Positions 45,350 to 57,953 of a stretch of DNA of 64,000 nucleotides are shown here, piece after piece (within the stretch, counting starts at the first letter, position 1; each line of letters opens with the position of its first letter). This DNA comes from Xylona heveae TC161 (lineage: Eukaryota; Ascomycota; Xylonomycetes; Xylonales; Xylonaceae): positions 124,001 through 188,000 of the forward strand of contig NW_017264201.1 in NCBI RefSeq assembly GCF_001619985.1. Reading direction: 5' to 3'. A program made the position numbers and the translations under genes. A model generated the notes under the pieces. The model searched no databases. It was not told the DNA's origin and saw only the letters and a program-made list of their open reading frames with translations.

Positions 45350-47769
45350 ATGGCATTTTTTTTGATGGATTTTGTTGTGCTTTACTATCTACTTGGGCGA
45401 TTTGCATCTAGCAGCCTAAGGTGCGATGGGATGACGTGGTATGTTCCACGACTCGTTTCGTGATTGTTTTCTTCCATTTAGATTTCCGGCGTCTACGTCT
45501 CGTACTTGTCTCCAGGCAGAGCCGTCTGATGGTTTCTTCAAAGTGTTCCCATTTTCTTTCTCTTGTTTCTTTTTTCTTCTTTACCATACTGTAATGACAT
45601 GGGATGATTTGGTTTCGCTTTGACGGAATGGGACGTGATTGGGGAAGCCGATGTGTGGTCACACGATGACGTCGTAGATGAATCTGCTGATAAAGGCTGG
45701 AAATACCAGCATTCGACTTTTGACAAAACAAAGTACCTCTGATTGGGAAAACGAAGACATCAGCGGTGGTGTTGCGCAAATGATGATTGTCTAAGACCTG
45801 TTGTCGCGTTGGACAGGGTAGCCTTCACTCTACATGTAGGCATCTGCAACAGATTGGGTTTTTTACTGAATTGGTGATCTATAATGGAAGAAGATGTACG
45901 CAAAAATGTTGTGTTTGCCATGATTATGGGATCGTGCTTTGATTGTTTTTGATAGTCGGCGTCAAGTATTATGAATAGTGGGATAAACCGTTCTTATCGA
46001 CAAGGGAGTCTGCCCCTGAAAGAGGATTACGTGGAGAAGGTAGACGAATGATGGCCACGTACAAGGTAGAGGTACATTTTTTGTACCTACAGTATGGTTA
46101 TGCTCAAAGTACTTGAACATTTCATTTTCCCGAGTTGACGCAAACCGACCCTTTGCGCGTTTGCTTTCTATGGGCCGTTCTTGATTTCTCTAGCTTGGGG
46201 TCCGGAGGGTTCGTGAGGAATAATGATTGGGTCTCCTTTGTCCGGTGGTCGAGGAATCTGGGGCGCAGCGAGGAAAGCGTGGCGCGTTGGCGCACTGTTC
46301 AGGGACAGGGGGACCGAGGACCAGACGAACTGCCTCACTGCCAGCAGCTGCACATGGTGGACCAAAGCAACTTTCTTAGCTACCTGTTGTCTACGCAAAA
46401 CGGTAATTGGATTACTTGCGCAAGAGATTCTTTCAGAACCAGGAGCAACGTGGTTAACGGGACCAGGAAGTACCCATGTCTGATCTTTTTGGATGAGGAG
46501 GATGTCGTTTCTGATGCATTTCAGCTGCGGTCAGCATCAGCTGCGACGGACTTAAGGCCGTCCACAGTAATTGCCTCTTTTTCATTTGATATTCTTTGTC
46601 GTCTCCTTGGTCTCCTTCGTCTCAGAGATTTCCTGTTCTTTTTATCATCAGCTTTTATTATTGTCCGTGCCGCCTTCAGCCTCACTTCGGAACTCTTGTA
46701 GCTTCAAGACACGTAGCAATTGTAGAGCTAATCCCGATTCAGCCATAGCTTATCCATCCGACCTCAGGCAAAACCAACGCGTAGAAACAACTTCCAAGAT
46801 ACTCTTTTGTCCACTGATTGAAGGCGCAATTTTGTGTACTTGATAGTGCTTTGTACCTGTCTCTTCTCTATATTGGCAGACGGGACCGCTTGTGGTTCCC
46901 GGGTGCTATAATAATACGACTGCTACAACAGCAGGCAACGGGTGAGATTATATCAAACTTGTGGCGAGAGAGGGGGGATGGGAGAAGAAAGTGAAGGCCA
47001 GCCATGAGCCATGCATCATGCATCTACCCATGCATGGTCTGGGAGATGGCTGCGCGAAGTTTCCGACGGATGGTGGCGTCCTTGTCTCCTTCCCGCAGCC
47101 TATTTCAGCTCCGTGCGCTCCGTCTGTCTGCCTGCTTCATCTCCTTGAGCGCCGAAGCGCCGTTTGTCACGTTTTCAACTCGTCTGAGCACAGAACAAAT
47201 TCCGCCCACCCTCTTTCCTCCCTTCTCGTTTCAGTTGACTATAAGCTGCCATTCTAATCCAGACTTGTCAATCAGGAGAGGCTGAAGAGTCATAGCTTTT
47301 TCTCTGCTTCTCACTTTTTTCCCGTGAATCTCCTTCTCCGCAGTCAATCTTCTCGCCCTACTTGGACTCACAACCGGCGTATCTGCCTACGTCCCCCCCT
47401 GTGACAATCTTACATCTTGACGTCGTCTCTGCCTCGTGCCTGATGGTGCCAAGCGGCTCTAGAAAAGGCTGGCAAAGATCATGCATCCAGAGTTACATAT
47501 AACCTACAAATTGCTGACATTTATTTGCTTGTTGAACCCTATCACGTTTGCCCATTTGCTGCCTTGCTACCAGCTGTCTTCCATTCATTATCTGTCTCTC
47601 ATCGCCCTACCTATACCTTCATCCTGAATCTCCTTTCCACGGGACACTCGTGGTCTTCTTTTCCTCTTCACCAAACAATTCGTCCTTGATCCCCGTAACC
47701 TCTCAAAGTAGTGATATTCTCCCATATAACTCTCTCTTTTACGAAAACCGCCATTCATCCGACGCTACT
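45350..47769. other. Long intergenic region, no gene supported
   Basis: About 2.4 kb. Open frames at 45408-45779 (-), 46135-46701 (+) and 46961-47285 (+) lack conserved features, and the first overlaps the 3' flank of rab11. From about 47170 the plus strand is strongly C/T-rich and is the leader of the gene at 47770. Confidence 0.4.
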
Positions 47770-50700
47770 ATGGACCTCGCCGTGAGCTCCCCCATTGATC
47801 CACCTCCATTGCTCTTTCAAGAGCCCTCGTCTCCTCTCCATTCTTCGCAGTCTCCGCCTCCTGTAGCTGTCACAAGCTCCTTGTCTACTACTCTCCGACT
47901 ACCTATACCAGCCACCATTCCTTCGTCGCCAGCTGTCATGGAATCCGAACCTGCTGGGAGACATGACCCCAGGATGACTCTTGCGCATGTTGCTTCGAAT
48001 GACGTGGATAGTGAAGGCGATGGAGACGAAGCAGAAGCAGCAGCGAATGCTGCGCCCACTCATATCCCAGAGCGTGAATCAAATACATTTGCCATGGATA
48101 CTGTTCCTATAGAAATACAGATACCCGAGCCGCCGCCAGAATCCATAGCGAATGAAACTTCTATCCGACAATTGTCTGAAACAGCTCAAGGGATTTCGAT
48201 TGCACTTATCAGCAGGTCAAATCCAGTCGTGCCTCCGTCTCCGCCAATGCCTCCGCCTTTGGAAGCTGGTCGACCTCCAATTGCAGCTCCCGTCCCTCCA
48301 CCACCGATTCGAGATGATGAGGATTCCGACTCCGAAGATGAAGAGACCCCGCATTGGGCCTATTATACTGAAGATCTCTCCACGCCGGACGAGGAGGAGC
48401 TTCGGCTGATAGAATCTCTAGGACCGGAACGCAGTGCTCTCGACCGTACGTGAACCTGACCGTCAACTTGCTACCTATACTGACTTGATAAACATTAGAT
48501 GAGCACTGGGAAAGGATGACGTTTGAAGCGCTGGAGGATCCAGAACACATTCCTGGCCCGATTGGACGTATTGAATGGACCGTTACAGGCGTCAATGGTA
48601 CGCCGGAGAAGCCGAATCGCAAGTTGGTGATGCGATCCCCTTCAGTACGCATTGGTGGCTTAGACTGGAATATCAAGTTTTTTCCACGCGGCAATGACAC
48701 AGATTACCTCAGTGTATATGTTGAAGGTTCCCAGCCCCCCATTGATGAGGAGACGGGAGGGCAGGGGGCCAGTGAGGGGGCGGCGGACGTTGAATCTCAG
48801 CCTGCGACGGACGATACTGAGCTGAGCCACATCGACCTCGGATTTGGTGAATTAGCTACGAAAAAGACAAATGACCGGTCGAACGAAGATCGAGGATCTC
48901 CTCCTAAGGCCAGCGGAGAGACTGAAGTTGTTGCTCAAGGGACCAAAGACCCCGTCATAGACTTGAAGTTTGGGCAAGCGGCACAGATTGGATGCGTGAT
49001 TTACAACCCGAACGAACCCCGCGTTTGTCATTTCAGCCGTGGCGAGCATTGGTTTGCCGACGGCGCTCTAGACTGGGGCTGGACACGCTTCCGTGGACCT
49101 CATGCTGGCATGCACGAGCGTCGTCATGGCGAACGGCAAGCTCTTCTGCGAAATGATACCCTATGTTTCACCGCTTATATTCGCCTCGTAAAGGATGATA
49201 CAGGCTCTCTATGGTATCATCAATATGAGGACAGGGAGTGGAACAACTTCAGGAAGACCGGAACGATCGGAATATGTGCCACTCCCTCACGAGGACCCGA
49301 GAAAAGAGCGTTGGTTGCGGCGCTGTGGAGCTGGCTTCACTTGGCTCCGGTGCAACGCGTCGTGCTCGATGCTCCTGTCCCATATGACCTCAAAGACGCT
49401 CGTCGCCGTCCCAAACCTTTGCTCTTTCATCTGCGCATGTTACTTCGCAGCATGCGACAAGCATCTTCGGTCACGTCTGGCTTTGCTTACACAGCGGCTC
49501 TTCAGCAAACACTTGAATTTTACGGGGTGGATCTGATGGAAAGATACGACGTAGTCGAATGCTGGGATATTCTGCGCGGAATCATGGAGCGCGAGCTTCA
49601 GGGCACCGCGCTGGAAGGCCGGTGCTCAAAGCTCTTCGATACAGTTCTGTCACAGCCTTCAGAGGAGCAGGGTGGATCCCGTGCTCAGGCTCAGAAGTTC
49701 TTTGGTAAAGGGCGAGCGCCCAGCTTTCGCATCCCCGTGGAAGGCGTCAAGTCGATTCAGGTTGCGTTGGCACAGGTTCTGGACAAGGATGAGACTGGTA
49801 AGCTGGAAAGTCTTCCACAGTATCTTCAGCTGGAGCTCGACAGACAAAAGTTTGACCTCGAGACACGGCGTTGGAAGAAGCTGGTCAACCGCATTGATTT
49901 GGATGACACACTTGACCTGAAGCCTTGGATAGCTCCAGGCACTGCTGAAGTCGAGACTAGATACACATTATATGGATTCATTGTGCACAGCGGCAGCCTT
50001 CATTCGGACATGTATAGCGCGGTAATCCGCCCCGGAGGTTCCGGCCCCAAATGGCTTATGTTAGACGGCCAACAAAATGGGGAGCGCGTGATCCGCCTGA
50101 CAAACAAGGCAGCCATGGAGAAGTACTTTGGCAAGGAGAATGACCCATTTGCTCCAGTGTCTTATGTGGTAATGTACGTCCGGAACGACCTTGTCGATGA
50201 ATTTTTGCGAGGACCGCCTATGCAGGAAAAGGAAGACGGGGAGACATGTGGTACGTAAGAATGACTTTTGTTATCGTTTGTCGTTGTGAGTATTTTTTTT
50301 TCCTGACAGACAGTAATTCCAGAACGTTACGACACTTTTAATTCTTTCTCGTCAGCGACGTGGGCAACAAGGGACATGCACGTACCAGCAGACGATTCTC
50401 CAGTCAATCTCAGACTGTTCAGGGCTGAACTTTTCCATGGCCGTCAGGGAATCGGGACGGTGGATTGCTTTGATTCCCAATGGGACTCAGGCACGTCGAA
50501 GCACGTACACGACGTGACGCTTGCTGGTGATCTGACCATCAAGCATCTCCGAGAACATATCGCTGAGGTGATGGAAGATGTGGACGACCCCCGACAATGT
50601 ATTCTGTGGGCAATGCATTCTCATTGGCATGTGCCTCGGCCGCACAGCTTCTTTCAACGACAAGAGATCTATTCCGGAAGGATTGATGACGAGGTCCAAC

Positions 50701-52289
50701 TGAAGACATTCAGAGAGAAATACCCCATGTGTTCACTATGGCTACATGTGCTTCCCAGGGATCAGTTGGATACGGATTCATTGCCTGCCCAAGTTGCAAA
50801 GTATCGAGTCCATGCAAATACGCCTTCACCTCGATCTATCCCAGACTTGGTAACGGCACCGCCGCTTCCAGCTGAGGCCCTTGTTCCACAATCTGATGGG
50901 ATTTTCAACACTGAGTCGTCTCCAGTTAGTCCTCGCACTGGTAGTGAGGAGGCTCAAGCCTTACGCCAAGGTGCCCCCGTCGCGGAGACAACAGCGCCAG
51001 TGTCGGACGCCGATCCAGAGCAGTCTGTAAACACAATTGAAACTGTGCCTCTCGAACCTATAGGTGATGTATCAGAAGCATCATCCGAGCAGATAAGCCC
51101 TCGAACACTTCCTACATTTGAGAATATAGTTTCCCCTACGTTTGGTCGGCGCAGAAACGGGGAATTTCTCGCGCGGGATGAGCGCTCCCCAACACCACCG
51201 CTCCCGCCGTTACATACCTACGAACCGCCTCCCCAACCGCCCACGCCGCCGTTGCCAATTCCTTCTTCAGTTGGCGACTGCGTGTATACATTTCTCAAAA
51301 AGTTCGACACGAGGTCTCAAACAATTACTGGTGTTGGGACGTTTTTCTGCATGAGAGATGATGACGTGTATGAAATGATACTCAAAGAAGCCAAGATACC
51401 CGAAGAGTCATCCATTACCGTCTGGCAAGAATTCGCATGGGGGTTATCCAATGCACTGATTCTCGGCGAGCGCTTTGGCGAGTTTGAATCCAATGCAGCC
51501 ATTTATTTGTATCAAGAGACCATGCCAGAAAACGAGTACGTATCTTTACCCATGAACCCATGTTCACCGTTACAATTTATATCTAACATGTCACACAGAA
51601 ACCAAGAAATCGAACTTCGCGGCGACTTTATCAATGCAAAAGACTACTTTAACATTCTCTGTCAAGACCTGCACACTCCGCCGTGGGCGTCTGACACTCT
51701 CACGTCCCGCGCACCAGGATATGCATATTTTGCCCAGGACGAAGTCTATACCGGTCCACTCGTCAATAACCGCCCTCATTGTCCCCCCTCTTTCTCTTCC
51801 AACCCCTCTTCCTCCTCCTCCTCCTCCTCCTCCTCTTCTAACTCCCCCTCTCCCACCAATACCCAATCCCCATCATCCTCCGCCACAGGCACCCTCATCA
51901 CCTCGACAGGCGACATCTACACGGGCCCGTTCCTGTGCGGCGCCCGCCACGGCCCGCGCGGCACCATCACCTTCCAGAACGGCGACACGTACACCGGCTC
52001 GTGGGAGCGCGACGAGATTTCCGGCTGGGGCAAATACGTCTACGCCGCCACGGGCAACACGTACGAGGGCGGCTTCCGCCACGGCAAGCGCCACGGCAAG
52101 GGCACCATGGTGTTCCAAGTCGCCGACGAAGAGGAAGACACGTGCCCCATTTGCTACGAGGCGGAGAAGAATGCCGTCTTTTATGACTGCGGCCATGTCT
52201 GTGCGTGTCTCGACTGTGCTAGACTAGTGGAGAATTGTCCCGTCTGTAGAAGACGCGTTGTGGCGGCGATTAGATTCTGGAAGGCTTAG
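47770..52289 (+). CDS. MATH - inactive USP-like - MORN - RING fusion protein
   Basis: Four exons, 47770-48445, 48499-50250, 50323-51535 and 51599-52289, give 1443 residues with every phase closing. The order is: Pro/Ser-rich head (1-225); MATH domain with an acidic insertion (about 246-460: GRIEWTVTGVNG, WTRFRGPHAGM, LLRNDTLCFTAYIRL); USP fold (about 478-800); USP7-like Ub-like region (about 830-960); Pro-rich linker; helical region (about 1120-1215); poly-Ser; MORN repeats (about 1321-1390: GDTYTGSWERDEISGWGKY, NTYEGGFRHGKRHGKGTM); and a C-terminal C3HC4 RING (CPICYEAEKNAVFYDCGHVC, ENCPVCRRR). In the USP part the Cys box is degenerate (TGTIGICATPSRGPEKRAL, no cysteine in the catalytic place) and the His box reads HSGSLHSDMYSAVI where GGHY is expected, so it is probably a pseudoprotease. 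The RING suggests ubiquitin-ligase activity. Confidence 0.88.
51806..51836 (+). repeat. (TCC)n microsatellite coding poly-Ser
   Basis: A run of TCC/CTC triplets inside exon 4 of the MATH-USP-MORN-RING gene encodes about ten serines just before the MORN repeats. Length is likely variable between strains. Confidence 0.85.
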
Positions 52290-53122
52290 CTTAGTCTTAG
52301 TCTTTGTCTTTCTTAGTGTTTCCAAGCCTTGGTCTTCTTTATTCATTTTTTTTAGTCCTCTAGTAGTCGCGTTCTCTAAATCATCTCTCCCTTTTATTTT
52401 TTATCTTTCTCTTTTTTAGTCTTTGGTCTTTTATATTCGATGTGTTTCTTCTTATAATCTGAAATCCGAAGTCTGAAGTCTTTTGATCATTTGGTCTTTA
52501 GTTTTAGCCCTTGTTCTCTTCGTTTTCAGTCATTGGACCTTAGTCCTCTCAACTCGTGCTCTTTTCTTAGTAGATCATCTTTCATCGCTCCTTTTATTTC
52601 CGACCATTTTCGTTAACTATTCGTCACTCGTCAACTTTCTTTCCAGTAGTCTCTCAGATATTTTATTATCCAAAAAGAAAGAAAATGGATTTTCCAACTT
52701 TTGTTTCGTTTCGATATAAAGTCGACAACCATATATTGTTTTTTTTTTGTCTGGCTGTCAGGCTGTCTGGCTCCTCTGGTGACAAAAATATTTTATTCCA
52801 AAAAGAGAGTGCCGTGTCGCTGGGAAGAAAACCTATCATTTGTCTGGCTCGTGTGACTAAAGTCTAAATTTGCTGTGCAGTATAACCGTAACTTCTAAGG
52901 AAAAAATCACTATTGTCAAGTGACGGGTTAAGTGACTATTTATTGATGGGTTAATGAATGGATCAATTGATAGATCAAACTTGTTAATTGGAATTGGCGT
53001 CATTTGAGATAACTACCTAGTACGGCCACGCTAAGTGAAGAAGAGAAGAAGGAGAAGCGTCTGAACAGACATGATTTCAGATTAGATGGGCAGAAAATGG
53101 AAGACGGAAGGCTTAAGATATT
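52290..53122. other. Intergenic, T-rich
   Basis: 3' flank of the RING gene, with a poly-T stretch near 52738-52748. Repeated GTCTTTxxTCTTT-like runs occur at 52290-52560. No gene is seen. Confidence 0.45.
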
Positions 53123-53228
53123 GATGCTAAAGATGTAGGAAATTGAAAAAGTAAAAGCAAAGTAGAAATGTAGAAATGTGAAAAGAAAAAAAAANNNNNN
53201 NNNNGATGCTAAAGATGTAGGAAATTGA

Positions 53229-53258
<30 letters not shown>
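53123..53258. repeat. Duplicated 34-bp sequence flanking a 10-N gap and poly-A
   Basis: The 34 bp at 53123-53156 recur at 53205-53238. Between them lie a short A-rich stretch and ten Ns (53195-53204); the second copy runs into a poly-A tract to about 53258. This looks like an unmerged overlap at a homopolymer, that is, an assembly artefact and not a biological repeat. Confidence 0.85.
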
Positions 53259-53259
<1 letters not shown>

Positions 53260-53422
53260 GTGAAAAGCCAAGGTGTACCCCGCAACTAGCATCAAGCCCA
53301 GCAATCCAGCAATCAAATTCCAGCGACCTGGCGACCCAGCGACCCAGCAACCAACGAGCGAGAATGTCATGAAATAAGAACAGTGAGAATTTCTCGTCAT
53401 ACTGTTTTTCTGCTTTCACAGT

Positions 53423-54436
53423 TTAAAAGCCATCGCCGCCATAGTCTCCGTCATCATATCCCTGATCGTAGCCGGCATCGTACTCGTTTTGATCGTGGTC
53501 CTGAATCGCGTCTTCCAGCAACATACCGCCTAGCAAGCCACCGCCGACACCCAAGGCAGCTGCTCCACCGGCGCCGATACCGTGCTTTTTCGCTGGCGCT
53601 TGTTGGGGCTGAGCGTATCCGCCTCCATATCCGGGAGCGTAGCCGCCGCCATAGGCCTGTTGCGGCGGATAGCCTCCGTATCCGCCGTACTGGCCGGGCG
53701 GAGGACCGTACCCTTGGGGCGGCGCGTAGCCTTGCTGGGCGTATCCCTGGGGCGGGTACGGCGAGGAGGAGGACTGATACACAGGCTGCTGCTGCTGCGA
53801 AGATGAAGAGTGCTTGCCAAACATCTTGCCAAATAAGCCGCGCGATTTCTCATCGGGCCGCGGAGAAGTGCTTGAGCCACCATAAGGAGCGGGGCTAGGG
53901 TTTGCATAGTCTGACGGCATAGGCGTGTTCATGTAATCTTGCTGTGCGGAGCGACCCGAGGAGAGCGGTTGCGGAGAGCGGGATGAGGCACGGGCTTCTT
54001 CTTCAGCTTGCAGCTGTCGTGCGTAGGCTTCGTCGGAGGAGACGTTTTGTTGTGAGGTGCCGGCACCGCCGCTTCCAGAAGTGTTCAGATATGGGTTGTT
54101 TGACTTTTCGGGTCCCACGGGCTTGGACACATGTTCGCTGTAGGATGGAGGTGGGCCTGGAGGCGCCGAGGGGTCATCGTTGGGAGCGTACACCGGCTCA
54201 GTGGGCTTGTCCCACTGCGCCTTCTTAGTGTAGATGTTTACGTAGAACCTGATACAGTATTAGCTTGACAAACTCGTAGTTGTGTTGGGGCAAGTGAAGG
54301 TTTCCAAGGAAGAAAAAGGAGAAAATGAGGGATTTGGAGTAGCTCACCATTCCTTGTACTGGTCGTTGAACTGAGCTTTCCAGCCCTCGGGCACCCTTGG
54401 CGGCGGAGGGCCTGGCGGAGGAGCGAAATCGGCCAT
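53423..54436 (-). CDS. WW-domain protein with Gln/Gly/Tyr-rich low-complexity region (Wwm1-like)
   Basis: Two exons on the minus strand, 54436-54348 and 54248-53423, give 304 residues; the junction lies inside the WW domain and recreates its middle Trp (GTGAGC donor, ATCAG acceptor). The WW domain covers 15-46 (VPEGWKAQFNDQYKEWFYVN, AQWDKP) with W19, Y32 and W42. Then come PPPSY (itself a WW-binding PPxY-type motif), a Ser/Gln-rich segment, a prion-like region (YPPQGYAQQGYAPPQGYGPP, QQAYGGGYAPGYGGGYAQPQ), a Gly/Ala hydrophobic stretch (IGAGGAAALGVGGGLLGGML) and an acidic DxGYDxGY tail. This order matches yeast Wwm1-type proteins, implicated in stress and cell-death control; a precise role is not known. 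Confidence 0.8.
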
Positions 54437-55829
54437 GTTTGTTATTCTTGTAAAGTGTGAAATGGAGGTGATGTCAGAGTGAGGGTCGATCAGGTACAAC
54501 GATGAGATAAAGACTCAAACGCTGTGGTGCGGATACAGTTGACAATAGGATTGACGAAATTTATGAATATTTATTTTGAATCCGAAAAGGAAAGAAAAGG
54601 GGATAAGGAGTTATTGGAGTGGTTCTGTAGAAAGGAGAAGAATAAGATGTGGAGATGGGTGAGAGGAGACGTGGACGATTCGGCCCCTCAGGGTCTGGAT
54701 TCCGACAGGGTCTCGACCCACTTGGGTGAGTTGGGTTGGGATCAGAGAGCTGCGGTAATTACAGTGTTGACTGTGGTAGGCGAGATCACGTCAGCGGTTG
54801 TGAGGCGATTGCGGTGATGAAATTGCCCAAGGGTAATTCAAGGTGACGAAGGAATGTGAAATAAGTAAATGAAGAGAAAGTAAGTGATTAGGACAGTGAA
54901 GATATATATTGACTTTTCGAAGGTATGGGATATATTCGCTACAACAGCTCGGAGATGTACCAAGTCCGATCCGAGGGCTGTGACAATAGCTATCAGGCTC
55001 GTACGAAGAGGCACAGAGAAGACTGGAACTTTCTACAGAATACTACTTGGAGACTTGAAGCTTTGAACAAGACATTTTCACCCGCCCAGCCAGCGTGACA
55101 GCTGAAATGATGAGAGATCTTCATCTTCTTCATAGCTGATACTACGTCAACTGTGGCTGAGGGATTGTGGCTGTGAGATGACGATGACATTTACAGACAA
55201 ACACCAAGTCGTTCGGCAGCAGACAGCTCCTTCGCTCCGGGTGGCTCAGGGGAGAAATGCTTAAGAAAGCTTAGCCTGCACAGCCCCTTGGCCAAATAGG
55301 GTTATGGTTGCCTATTCTGCTACCAACGACACTTGACGTCCCTCATCTCCAACGTCTCCTCGAGCTGTCATATTACCGTCGTTTGCAGACTCTTATAATG
55401 TCCACTCCCTTATGGGAAAAGTACAATGCAGAGTCTCTATGCACTTTACTTGCCCAAGACCATACCTTTTACGGTACAATGTTGACCATGAATTACAGAT
55501 CACGTGCTATCATAGGAAAACCACCATACGAGTACTACTCCAAACAGAGTCCTTACAGTCAAGGGCAGCAGTGATAATGATCAAATAAATGATACTTGAC
55601 CAGAATTGGCATCAATACCAATCAACTTTGGAAAATGACAGCTAACAATTTCAAAATTTTTTACTATATATTTTATGACTGACGCCGGGATCAACATGTT
55701 TTTCTACATATATTTCCCTCCAGAAATTGTTCTAACCATTATAACAAATTGTTCCCATATCCTCTTAAATTCCAATCATACTCAAATTCAACATTGCTAT
55801 CACTCTTTCCCAGAGATAAATCAAAAAAT
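54437..55829. other. Intergenic, no gene supported
   Basis: About 1.4 kb between divergent genes. Open frames at 54524-54817 and 55308-55574 have no recognisable features. Confidence 0.4.
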
Positions 55830-56737
55830 ATGTCCAGCAATATTAACAACACAACATCGCACACTAGCGAAAACGCGACTCACCACGAGCATGTCCCAAT
55901 GCAAATCGACTATCTGACCCGGCCTTTTGTACCGATAGAAATAACAAGAAGAAATCCAGAACCTCGCGTGGACTTGTTATTTGACATATATACAGACGAC
56001 TCAGAGACGTCGGGATCAGATACGTCAGACACGACCGAGACATCTGAGCCTGATTTGCCTATATGGGCCCGAAGCCTGTACGACACTTTCGCCAGACTAG
56101 ATCTCATGCTGAATGAGATCCGCCGCGACATGGAAAATATGGCGACAAGAGTAGAGAATTTAAATCTCAGAGTGCAGCGACTGGGGCAAGAGAATGCTGC
56201 TGAGACGTGGGCAGATGAGGATACATGGGGAGTGCAATGGCCTCTGAGACATGTTGGTGCAGAGTACGTTTTCTATCATGATCTTTGTTCTTTTCCATTT
56301 TCATTATGTCTTTGTGTGTTTACTTTTCATTTCTTTATTTCTTTATTTACGTTTTATTTTACTCTTTCCTTCTCCCAATGCATCATACTAAAATCACGCT
56401 TGAAAAGACTGTCACTGACATATGTACAGTACCGAGAATATCAATCCTCATCCAGCTAGTCCTGCAGACGAGGTCCAGTGGAACACGCCTGCGCGCCGAA
56501 CACGGCGATTCCTTCGAAGAGGCGCGGGATTAAAAGATATGACCGGTATGTTCACGTCATATGCTAATTCCCACTACCGTTCCATTTATTCTTCTACAGT
56601 TCTACTCTTCGCCTACTTTATCTTGTTTTCTCCATGTCTTCAATAATTTACCGTAAATGCACAAGCTAACATGACGCAATGCTCCAGCCTCGCAAATGAA
56701 CATTCTAGGCAACATTTGCAATCCTCCTTCTCTCTGA
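55830..56737 (+). CDS. Small coiled-coil protein, hypothetical
   Basis: Three exons, 55830-56263, 56430-56545 and 56688-56737, give 199 residues with phases closing (GTACGT, GTATGT donors; GTACAG and CTCCAG acceptors; GCTAAC branch). The N-terminal half is Thr/Ser/Asp/Glu-rich (DDSETSGSDTSDTTETSEPD). A helical coiled-coil segment follows (SLYDTFARLDLMLNEIRRDM, TRVENLNLRVQRLGQE), then a Trp-rich piece (ETWADEDTWGVQWPLR) and a basic stretch (ARRTRRFLRRGAGLKDM). Its coiled-coil layout recalls the genes at 29845 and 30871, but similarity is too weak to call homology. The function is unknown. The short last exon is less certain than the first two. Confidence 0.55.
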
Positions 56738-57953
56738 CTGGAAGATATTTCGGGATACGCAGCGCAGTCAAGCTGCTCAAGCATGCGAAGCTTTTATGCA
56801 TGGGACTGGCGTCATGGACTCATGGATTCATGGACTATACACTGTATACCAATTGCACATCTAGCCGGCGGTCAGCGGGCCTTTTTCTTTTCTTTTTCGT
56901 TTTTTCTTCTTTTTTTGCCTTTTCAACATTCTGCTTTCACTTTTCACCGTCTTAGAAGTGTCTTCAAACCGAAAAATACAATACCATTTCTTTTCCCGTA
57001 AGAAACGCTTATCCTGTGAATGATGAAAAAAGCACTATTGCACATGCCAATAATTCATAACAAATTAACAATGAAGTAGACTATAACCTACGCCATGCAT
57101 GATGCCCGTACTCCCGACTATGAAAGTGAGAAATGAAAGGTAAATCTTCCTTGGAAATGTTACAGTAACGACAGCTCAAATCTACATGTACGCGATGACA
57201 GGTTGTTACAAGCTGATAGTTAGCATCGAACCAATGCTTTTTTTGTCTTTTTTTGTTGTTGTCCTTTGAGTGTAATTTTCTCTTCTCTGCAGTATAAAGG
57301 CTTCAAGAAACAATGAATGATGATTTTTTGGAATGCGCTATTGCTATATTCCATAGAAGGAGCCAAGTCGCTGAAGTTCAGGGCCTGAACTCATGTCGCG
57401 GCACAGCGGCACAGGGATGTTGCGACACTGCGGGACTGTGGCACAGCGCCTTGCAACAACGGTCGTTGAATCGTCATTCGTCAACGTGTGATGAGAGCGC
57501 TTGGGTAGACGATAGCGAATAGGCAATAGATAATAGCCAGCGCAGCAGTGTCCCTTTCAGCGTTTCAAATTCATCACAAATTACTACTTGATTATGACAG
57601 AGCCACTCTTTTTGGAGTTTCAGCTGAGGATCTGAAACGAGCAACAAGACGTTTTTTGCGTCTCTCTAGACCAGTAGATTTGGTGCTTGAGGAAAAATAT
57701 AAAAATAAAACCTAAAATAAGAACAAAAAATAGAACGAAATTAGTAGCTGCGGAAGGAATTACACGATACATATAGCTCTAAACTGTCTGATAGAAGTTA
57801 TATAAATAATGGACAGTAGTACACGGTGATAAATGGTATTAAATGCAGAAACACATCGTCGAGGCATATTGAGTTGTTGATTTCGTGAAAAAAAGCACAA
57901 CGCAGCTCCGGGGTGGCTTATAATTTATATCTATCCTGACATCTTATTCCTTG
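56738..57953. other. Intergenic, AT-rich
   Basis: About 1.2 kb with T-rich tracts (56880-56940, 57240-57265). No gene is seen. Confidence 0.45.

Noticed and set aside
45408-45779. Arg/Lys-rich minus-strand frame downstream of rab11
   Set aside because: Lies in the expected 3'UTR of rab11 and has low-complexity composition.
46135-46701. 188-codon frame in the 45-47 kb gap
   Set aside because: No conserved feature, with overlapping frames on the same and opposite strand; looks like chance.
51591-52227. Pro/Arg-rich frames on both strands over the MORN region
   Set aside because: They arise from the TCC microsatellite and the GC-rich island; the MORN-RING frame is the conserved one.
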